From the NCBI GenBank assembly GCA_023055425.1, contig JALGPY010000001.1, forward strand, positions 72,906,994 to 72,970,993: a stretch of 64,000 nucleotides of DNA. Direction: 5' to 3'. The DNA is from Linanthus parryae. Lineage: Eukaryota > Streptophyta > Magnoliopsida > Ericales > Polemoniaceae. Under the pieces are notes generated by a model that worked only from the letters and a program-made list of their open reading frames with translations, was not told where the DNA came from and ran no database searches. Below, in pieces: positions 56,456 to 64,000 of this stretch (the first letter of the stretch is position 1; every line of letters begins with the position of its first letter). The position numbers were made by a program, and so were the translations under genes.

Positions 56456-56980
56456 TGAAAGACAGTATGTAGGCAAGTAATACAAAAATAATATTCTAGA
56501 AGGGGGTTGAATATAGTATGGAAACTTTTTCTAAAAGAGTGGTTTTTAAGAAAAGTGTAAGGATCAGAGGATGTTTGAAGGCCTTGAACTTAGATTCAAC
56601 CCTTTGAAACTAAAACAGATAGTGAGAAAATTTTCTAATAGTTTTTAAGGCTTTGAAATGTCTTTCAAGGTCTTGACTAAAAACTTGATTTGAAGCAATT
56701 AACATAATGAGTATAGAACTAAAAGTAAATTCAAGGGACACAGTGATTTTACAGAGACCTCTGTCTCTGCCCAAGGGATCTAATCCCTGCATGATTTGCA
56801 GCAGACTTCTTATTAATCAAAATCTAAGCCATAGATCTCAAGCACAAAGATTTTCATTTCTATGTTACAGTTTGTGGTTCTCACTAACCTATCTCGTAAC
56901 TGCTCTAGCTAACTGATTCAATAAGAATCTCTTGTTGTTCAATTGAATAGCACCACGAGATTAAGATGTGAGATGTAATA
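56456..56980 (-). repeat. SIRE 5' LTR, U5-side remnant
   Basis: Sequence between the primer site and the TG of the next element. The expected LTR start (TGTAAGTTCACAGC) is not found, so the U3 side is missing. Palindrome pairs start at 56574/56594 and 56643/56663, each 20 bp apart. Confidence 0.55.
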
Positions 56981-59970
56981 GTCCGCTTAATTATGAAGGG
57001 TAATTTGAGTCTTTACACTAAATTTGGCGTAATTTGACAAATAATTTCTTGAAGTTGGGAACTAAAAATGAGTATATCAAAACTAGGGGGTGTAGTTGTC
57101 TTTTATAAAAGTTTTAGTATGTAAATACTTTTCCATGTACATATACTATATGTATATATACTATATTAGTACTCGTATTTATACATATATGGTACGTATA
57201 GTACTTATACTCATACTGTATAATACAAAAGTTAAAGATATAAAAAAACAAAAGAGAGGGAGGGAGAGAACACCTGACTTTTCCCCATATCTTTCAAGAC
57301 ACCTGCAATTGTTTTCTCCTCTTCATACATAGCCTATCCCTCTCCTCCTTATATCTCCCTCATCTTCTTCTTCTCCTTCGTACAAATCACCACGACCACC
57401 GAAGCCATCTCCACCAACTTTGTCACCACCATCTCTCCCTCCATGTCACTGTCTCTCTATCCTCTGTTCTGGCCGAGAGGAACCCACCACCACTATCACC
57501 TATGGAAACAAGAACCACCACCGCCATCATCTTCTCTACCCTCCTCCATCCCTTCTTTCTTATCCCTCTCATATCTTCTCTCTCTCCCTCTCTGTATCGC
57601 TGAAAAAAACAGAGCAGCAAGCAGCAGCAGCAGCTGGAAGCACCGGCTAAGCCTCCAGTTGCTGCCACTTTCCCGTCGGAGAAGACCACCAAAGGCCACC
57701 CCGTTCTCTCCTCCATCCCTATTTTATTCGTCTCCCTTTCTCTCTTAGCTCCGACTAGAGAAAATAAGACTAGAAGGTGAGGCAGTTGCTTCAAAACAAG
57801 CAGTGGCCCGCCTGTCACCGCCAGAGCTCCATTTTTCCCGGCCAAATCTTCGGCCAGCACGATCCTGAGGCACCTAACATCTCACTATCCCTCGACTCCT
57901 TAGGGCCCGAACGACCTCAAGGAGGTCGGAGATACAGCCTAGAACCACTGGAGAAAGCCTGGCGAAGTTCCACCTCCGGCGACCCTCACGTGTGTTTCGA
58001 CCCACTTCGTTTCTCCATCGTTTCTCGAAGTGTTCGGCGTGGGTATGCTGTAAATCTTCCCCTTAGTAGTTATTTGTAATCAAAATCGTGTTTTTAGGAC
58101 TTGAATTCATGTTTTGATCGAAGAGTTTGAGTGTGTTCTTGGTTGGGGTTAAAGTGTCTTTTAAAAAACTTGGAGGGTATAAAGTGTTAAAACTGAAACC
58201 TTTTATAATTAGTAGTTGTGGTTTCCATAAATCTTGGGGAGCCACTCATCTTCACCTAAACTACATATTCTTTACAATACTTTTTAGTATAATTTTTGTT
58301 CTTAACTAATTAGCTATTCTAAATAAATAAATAAAAATAAAAGTGTTTGTAAGGAAAATAGAAAGTTAAAATTATATAAACTAGAAATTAGTTATAGTTG
58401 AATATGATAACTTATTTTCCTGAAAAACTAAGTTAATAAAAGTTTGTTTTGTATTTATAATTAAATAGCCGATGAAGAATAATCTTTTCATTATTAACTA
58501 AATATCAATTTCATTATATAATTAATGAGTTTTTCAAATTATCATAAATACCAATATTATTATTGTTACAAAAAAATAGTGTGTTTAATTAGATAATGTT
58601 GCTTTAAGAGTTAAATAAATAGATAGTAATTATGAATTATTAAGAAATGGTTTTCTTAATTAAAAATAACTCTTTAGTAATAATGAGAATTGCTCTTTTA
58701 GAATAATTATTTTTATTATATAATACTACATAGTTTTCAATACTACTTGGTTGCTTTAAATATTTAAGAGTGTCATCTCAATTATCTAATATCAAATTTA
58801 CTTAAAAAAAATACTTCCTAGTATATTTATAAGTATGTTACTTGAGAATGGGTTTTCATTGAAAAATGTTAAGGTTGGACCTAGTCTTATGACCTAGACG
58901 AGTATTCATGCATTTATTTAGAAGTGCCACCGTTGTGACTAGAGATTTGTAAATTTTAGGCGACGGATTCTTAGTCGCAGGCTACATTGACTTCCGTGAT
59001 GACAACTTCGAGCTAATTGATGTTTCAACTTGAGGTGAGTTACATGCTTAGCCTAGCTTCCTTCGTGTCATAAATTGGTTTTGTAATACCTCTCAAAATG
59101 AATTTTAGTGATATACATGTTTTGCTTGTCATTGGATAAGTTTCAAAATGATTGCTTTGGAATTGACACACGAAATAATAACACGTTAATAACGTAAAGT
59201 GGAATCGCACGTACCAGAATCTGTTACTATATAGGAGGCCCTTTGTTTGCATACTCTACGCCTTGTTGGCTAGATATATTATTATTTGGGATGCCCTTTG
59301 TTGGCATTGGCTCCTCGCTTTGTTGGCTGGAGTCCCAGCTAGTACTCACCCTCCTGGCATTTTTCTTCTTTAAGGGAGTGTTGGAACACTTAAGGTGTAG
59401 TCTGGCATTTGGGAGGTCCTTTGTTGACCATTACTATTTATGGTACTGTGCATCATTATTTACTCTTTTGATGCTATTGAGAAACTGATAATTGGATTTG
59501 TATTCTATTTGGAAGATGGCTCTTGTGAAGGACTTATTTAGAAATGTTTAAGGATTTTGATATTGTCATTCGTAATATGGTTAACATTGTTGTTTATGAC
59601 GCTGCAAACGCTGATATTCATTTATATTTACTTATACTCGGTTATTCCTCGATTTTTATTAAACGCATAACACCGTAATCCTTCTCATCTTCATGTTTTA
59701 CATGCCAAGGTGTTTCTCACTCAGCATTTCTTGCTAACTTTGGAAAACTGCGGTCTTTGTTTAATTCCCCCGCAAGTATAGGAGCTGAGATTATGGAGTA
59801 GCGGGATTAAAGACTCACCTAGATTATCAAGTATCATCACGCTATGTTGAAATCAAAAGTTTAATAGTATTATATCGAAATGTTGCAACTCATGTTTGTG
59901 GCGTAAAGACAATCGTGTAACATGTTGGTTTAAGTATTAAGAGGAAGGTTTGGTTTTCGATTTACGCTAT
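56981..59970 (+). repeat. Long LTR-like stretch, probably a Gypsy (Tekay/Del-like) LTR
   Basis: Starts TGTAATAGTCCGC, has a CT-rich stretch at 57290-57600, a GC-rich block (57620-58060, with ccgccagagctcc and cacgatcctgaggc), and an AT-rich tail. This order and wording are similar to long chromovirus LTRs as I recall them. No primer site, paired LTR or coding region is visible, and Athila2 interrupts its right side. Open frames at 57423-57860 are not credible genes. Confidence 0.35.
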
Positions 59971-60379
59971 TGATAACGCCCAATTAGGGGTTATCTTTTA
60001 GCCTGATTTCACGAGCATTTGTGTCGGAAAACAACGTCTTTTGCCGGGATTTACCTTAGAATGCCTCGGGAAGTTAGAACGAGACGTTTATTTGTACTTT
60101 CTGGATTCCTGCTTATTTATTTCTTTTATTGGATATGATCGCGGGTTCTGTTCATGTTGCCTTTTCAGGAACAGGTTCGGGAGGTGCATCGGGAAGCGTG
60201 CCGGCACCAAACCGGGACCGTCTCGGGAAACGTGCACGAGATCGGACCAAGACGGGAACACGGAAAAGCAGGAAGACACGAAGGGAGGCAAACCAGAGAC
60301 TACAGGCAGACGTGTGGGACCCAGGAGACCCAACCGGGCCCAGCAGAGGACCAAGCCGGGCAAGCACACAGCCCCTGCT

Positions 60380-60483
60380 TGCGTATATACGCAGTTGCTG
60401 CATATATACGCAGGAAGGGGGTGGGGGATGCTGATTTGTGGGCCCCTGGTTGCGTAGATACGCAACCCTTGCGTATATACGCA
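60380..60483 (+). repeat. Four 14-bp palindromes TGCGTATATACGCA in Athila2 U3
   Basis: Copies at 60380 (perfect), 60399 (TGCATATATACGCA), 60451 (TGCGTAGATACGCA) and 60470 (perfect). Spacing is 19, 52, 19 bp. They lie 85-190 bp upstream of the TATA box. Confidence 0.95.
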
Positions 60484-60567
60484 GCCAGGTTGACTTTTTT
60501 CCCAAGTCGGTGGACCGATGGCAGTTTTCGTAATTTCTGGCGCAAGCGTTTCGGGATAAAACATCAC

Positions 60568-60576
60568 TATTTAAAG
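60568..60576 (+). promoter_or_regulatory. TATA box of the Athila2 LTR
   Basis: TATTTAAAG, in the equivalent place to the Athila1 box relative to the palindrome array. Confidence 0.6.
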
Positions 60577-61549
60577 ACTCGTCCAGACTTGTTTTGAAAC
60601 ACACAATACACAGCACAACCGAAGGACAAGTCAGAGCATCCGCGAAGAGCACGGAAGAGCGATTCGAGATTCGAAGACTTAGTTTGATTTCATTCTCTCT
60701 CTTTACATTCAGAAACTGTGTTTAGTATTATGTCTATTCGTAGCTAAACTTCGTACCTAGGTTCTCGGTGAACCTAGGGTTTCGTATCCAGATTTTATGA
60801 ATACTTTGATTATGGATTCATGATTGTTATCTTAATTCGGCAAGTTGTATCTGTTATTCTGGCTTTGATTATTCTCGTATATGCATGATAAGATTGATCA
60901 CCCAGGATTGCTACAGACCCTAGCCTGTAGGTGAAAACGTCAGGTTAGGGTTAGGAAGAAAATCAGGATTTAGTACATTACCCTGATAGACCGACCAGAG
61001 AAAGGGAGATAGGGCTAGCACCGAAAAATATGAGACCGACTGTTGGAGAATTTGACCCGGGCCATCCGGACAGGTTAGAAACCCTAACAGGCTTAGAACG
61101 AGACTGCAGACTTAGGCAGCTTAACAGGAATCCGAAAGTCTGCAGGATCGGGATTACGTGTGGAAGCTGAAAGGTCACTGCACAACCGATACGTTGCACA
61201 GATAACAATACTGCTGAGTGTTTTCATATCAAACATAAAACTGAAATCTGTAGAAACCCTAGGGGATCCTGGAGCCTGGTTCCGATCCATTATAGTAACA
61301 ACCAATTCAGCTTATTTCAGAAAAACGTCACAAAAAATATTTACGTTTGCGTTTTTGATTTCTTTTTTCAGATTAATAAACTGCAATCACAACCAACTCC
61401 TCCTCGTTACTACATTCGGTTAACTAAAACTGATTACGTGAGAAAACCCGAAACAGTCTCTGTGGGATCGACAACCCGAGTTGAAATACACTCGGTATTA
61501 CTTGATTTCGTATACTTGCGAATAGCCTGTATTCTGCGCATCAAGTTTT

Positions 61550-61567
61550 TGGCGCCGTTGCCGGGGA
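61550..61567 (+). other. Athila2 primer binding site
   Basis: TGGCGCCGTTGCCGGGGA, the usual Athila primer site (tRNA-Asp as I recall), six bases after the LTR. Confidence 0.9.
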
Positions 61568-61686
61568 CTTTTTAGGGTCTATTAATTTGTCAGAATTAGT
61601 TTTAAGAGTTTTTTATTTTTCAGTTTCGTTATTTTTCTTTTTTCTCACTGCGTTTTGAATCCGCGTTTTTCAGGACTGTTCAGTTG

Positions 61687-64000
61687 ATGCCCAGATTGCC
61701 TCGCGATTTGGTACCACCACTCGACAATCCAGAAATGCTGTACACCGAAGAGAACCGCATAAACCGAGAAAGCATAATGGCAGCCAACCCGAGAGACAAT
61801 CTCGAGAACCCTGCAACCGGCGGGGAAGAACGAGAGACTCGTTCACCAGCCCAGATGGCTGTGTACATCGAAGAACTCGTCACAGCAGGACTTGCTGCCC
61901 GAAGCAACCAGAGAACATATAACCGGTCTAGGAAAGCGTTGGTGGAAAATTTCGAAGTCCCCACCGGGGGGCATGAGCGAGCTATTGTGGTGCCCGAGAT
62001 CACCGCCGAGCACTTTGACATCAAACCATCCACCATCCAGACGGTACAGACTCTCTGCCCGTTTCATGGCAAGGCCGACGAAGACCCGAACGATTTTATT
62101 GGGAAATTCGAGGATTACTGCAACAAGTTCCGATACAAGGGGGTAGATGCAGAGGCACTTATGCTGATCATGTTCCCATATTGCCTATTCAGAGTAGCCA
62201 AAGACTGGCTCGAATCCCGACCACCCAAATCCATCACCACATGGGAGGAGTGTGTCACAGATTTTCTGGCAAAGTTTTATCCCGCTTCACGAGTCATTCA
62301 ATTACAGAGCGAGATTCTGTCATTCAAGCAGAAGATGAGGGAGACGGTGGTAGACGCATGGGACTGACTCTTGAGATTGGTGAAAAGATGCCCGAACCAC
62401 GGTTTTGGAGATGCAAAGATCCTGCAGGTTTTTTTTATCACGCCCTAGACAGGGAGAATGCCGACAGGATTGACAGAGAAGCCGGGGGAAACTTCCTGTA
62501 TCATGTAGACAAAGATGGTGCATATAACCTAATGAAGCAGTTAGCCAAACAGGACACCCGACTGTTTGACGATCGCAGGATGACGGCTAGAGCCGAACCA
62601 ACATAAGACGACCGGATAGCTAATCTGGCCAAGATCGTTCAGGACTTGGTCAAGAAATTCTACTCGGATAAGAAGACTGTTTCAGCAGTGGGAGAACCTG
62701 ATTTGGACACGGCCGTTGAGGAACTAAGAACCAAAGATACCAATTACGTACAACAGCAGTGGGACCCGAGCCGGTACCGACCGAGTAAGAGAGACCATCC
62801 CGGGTTCCGGTACGGAAACCCGAATTCCGCAGTTTATGCACCGGGGTTCCAGCACAGGCCACCAGCCCAGCAGGCTGCACCGACGCAGCAGGTTCAGCCG
62901 GGCCCATCTGCACAGCAGTACAACGCCCAGATGAAAAAGATCGAGTCCATGTTTCAGACCATGGAGACCCGGTTCGCGCATATGGATGCCCTGACAGCAG
63001 ACATGCAGACAACCGAAACGTCACTGCGCGCTTTGGAGGTACAAGTGGGGCAGTTAGCACAGCAGCTAACGGAGAGACAGCCAGGAAACCTACCCTCGAA
63101 TACGGTGAATAATCCACGGGCTCAGATCAATATTATCTCCGCTCGTAGTGGATTGACACTGCAGGATCCACCGTATCCTAGACACGCTCGCGCAGAAAAG
63201 TCGAAAGAAGTAGAACGCAACTTGTCAGGCCAGGATAACAGCTCAGTCGACCGCCCCCAGCCGAAGGGCTAGGTTGAGCAGGATGCAGTGCAGAACGAGA
63301 CAGATGCAGAAATGGTACCTGTCTCCAAGGAGGTACCATACCCCTTGAGAACACGAAAGAGGGATGACAGCAAGGACTACGCCAGGTTTCTCGAGATGTT
63401 CAAACAGCTGCAGATCAACATACCCTTTGCCGAGTCTTTGGCGAAGATGCCCACTTACGCCAAATTCCTTAAGGACATCTTGTATGGGAGAAGGCGAATG
63501 AGCGATTTCGAGACCATAAATCTGATTGCAGAAGTGAGCAACTGTGTGAAGAATGGGCTCCCGAGTAAGAGAAAGGATCCTGGCAGTTTTGTTATACCGG
63601 TCACTCTAGGTAATGCTTACACAGGAAAGGCTCTGTGTGACCTAGGGGCTAGCATCAACCTGATGCCATTAACGATTTTCAAGAGTTTGAAAGTTGGTGA
63701 ACCCCGACCCACCAGAATCATGCTGCAGATGGCAAACAGGTCCGTAAAACAGGCTTATGGGGTTATTGAGGATATTCTTGTCAAATTCGGCGAGCTGACT
63801 TTTCCGGCAGATTTCGTCATCCTGGACATGGAGGCAGGGGAGGTACCGCTCATACTTAGCAGGCCGTTTGGGTCACTGGCGAAGCTATGATAAACTGAAA
63901 GAGCGGGGAGCTGACCATGCAAATTAACGAGGAAAAGGTGAAATTTAACGTTTTCAAAAATCTGGAACTGCCAAATTATTACGACCACGAGGATATCTTT
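61687..64000 (+). pseudogene. Athila2 gag-protease, disrupted and cut by the window end
   Basis: From ATG 61687: basic/acidic N-terminus, gag domain (FHGKADEDPNDFIGKFEDYC, LFRVAKDWLESRPPKSITTW, DFLAKFYPASRVIQL), and a later part (DREAGGNFLYHVDKDGAYNL) typical of Athila. The protease site is CDLGASINLMP (about 63640-63672). Lesions seen: TGA 62365-62367, a frame change at an eight-base T run (62429-62436), TAA near 62604, TAG 63270-63272, and a frame change near 63865-63880 with a TGA after it. RT would lie beyond the window. Confidence 0.9.

Larger units (their letters stand above)
47490..56980 (-). mobile_element. SIRE-type Copia element, decayed
   Basis: Minus-oriented element with partial LTRs (47490-48117 and 56456-56980), primer site, gag, pol and an extra ORF between pol and 3' LTR, the layout of the SIRE/Maximus lineage. 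Other insertions interrupt it: the LINE at its 3' LTR, a small hAT element in the extra ORF, and probably a Gypsy LTR at its 5' LTR. Numerous stops show it is old. Confidence 0.85.
59971..61543 (+). repeat. Athila2 5' LTR (1573 bp)
   Basis: Starts TGATAACGCCCAATTAGG and ends TTCTGCGCATCA, followed by the primer site. It has a palindrome array, a TATA box at 60568 and the string cctaggttctcggtgaacctagggttt shared with Athila1. Confidence 0.9.

Noticed and set aside
57423..57860. 145-codon minus-strand frame and overlapping plus-strand frames
   Set aside because: Low-complexity CT-rich DNA in an LTR-like stretch; no domain and no conserved start.
60088..60652. Overlapping frames of 138-166 codons on both strands
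   Set aside because: All lie in the Athila2 LTR across the palindromes; repetitive peptides only.

Overview
This window is nuclear DNA of a flowering plant, most likely a eudicot. It is dominated by plant LTR retrotransposons (Ty1/Copia, and Ty3/Gypsy of the Tat and Athila lineages), with hAT DNA transposons, a Stowaway-like MITE, a LINE and one ordinary single-exon plant gene. Species cannot be told from the sequence alone.

Positions 1-33706 form one nested transposon cluster. The layers read from the outside in as a degraded Copia element (Copia2, 25263-29046 plus its LTR tip at 33572-33706), two further Copia LTR pieces (CopiaY 24632-25262, CopiaX 24202-24630), a truncated Tat element (Tat2, 21388-24201), a better preserved Copia element (Copia1, internal parts 1-1497 and 16659-19959, LTR 19960-21387), and a complete young Tat element (Tat1, 1498-16658) inserted in the integrase of Copia1. 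Separately, the 3' part of an Athila element (Athila1, 29047-33571) interrupts the 5' end of Copia2.

Tat1 has two 626-bp LTRs (three differences by eye), a perfect 5-bp target duplication (acttc), and gag-pro, RT-RNase H, archaeal-type RNase H and integrase on the minus strand. On the opposite strand it carries a five-exon gene (2811-7099) encoding a plant-mobile-domain (PMD) protein. The four short introns all have GT-AG borders and the joined frame is open for 1324 codons. Between integrase and this antisense gene lies a tandem array whose core is a dimeric 102-bp repeat. A second, broken copy of the antisense gene lies in Tat2. pol of Tat1 is interrupted by stops, while the antisense gene is intact.

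Positions 33707-40927 are the least repetitive part. They hold an orphan TATA plus CT-rich leader, a Stowaway-like MITE, a SINE-like relic and a SKIP6-like F-box/kelch gene (35393-36481). Positions 40928-44937 are an hAT element nested in another hAT element, both with 8-bp target duplications. A 5'-truncated LINE follows (45006-47480), then a decayed SIRE-type Copia element (47490-56980) with an extra third ORF that is split by a small hAT element (50070-50937). A long LTR-like stretch (56981-59970) and the 5' end of a second Athila element (59971 to the window edge) close the window.

The most unusual structural theme is that three unrelated LTR retrotransposons carry short inverted repeats in ordered arrays. 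Athila1 and Athila2 LTRs have 14-bp palindromes TGCGT-N4-ACGCA in pairs 19-21 bp apart just upstream of their TATA boxes. The SIRE element has dispersed pairs of a 16-bp palindrome (TTTCAAGGCTTTGAAA-like) 20-21 bp apart in LTR and internal sequence. Tat1 has hairpin-containing 48/54-bp monomers.
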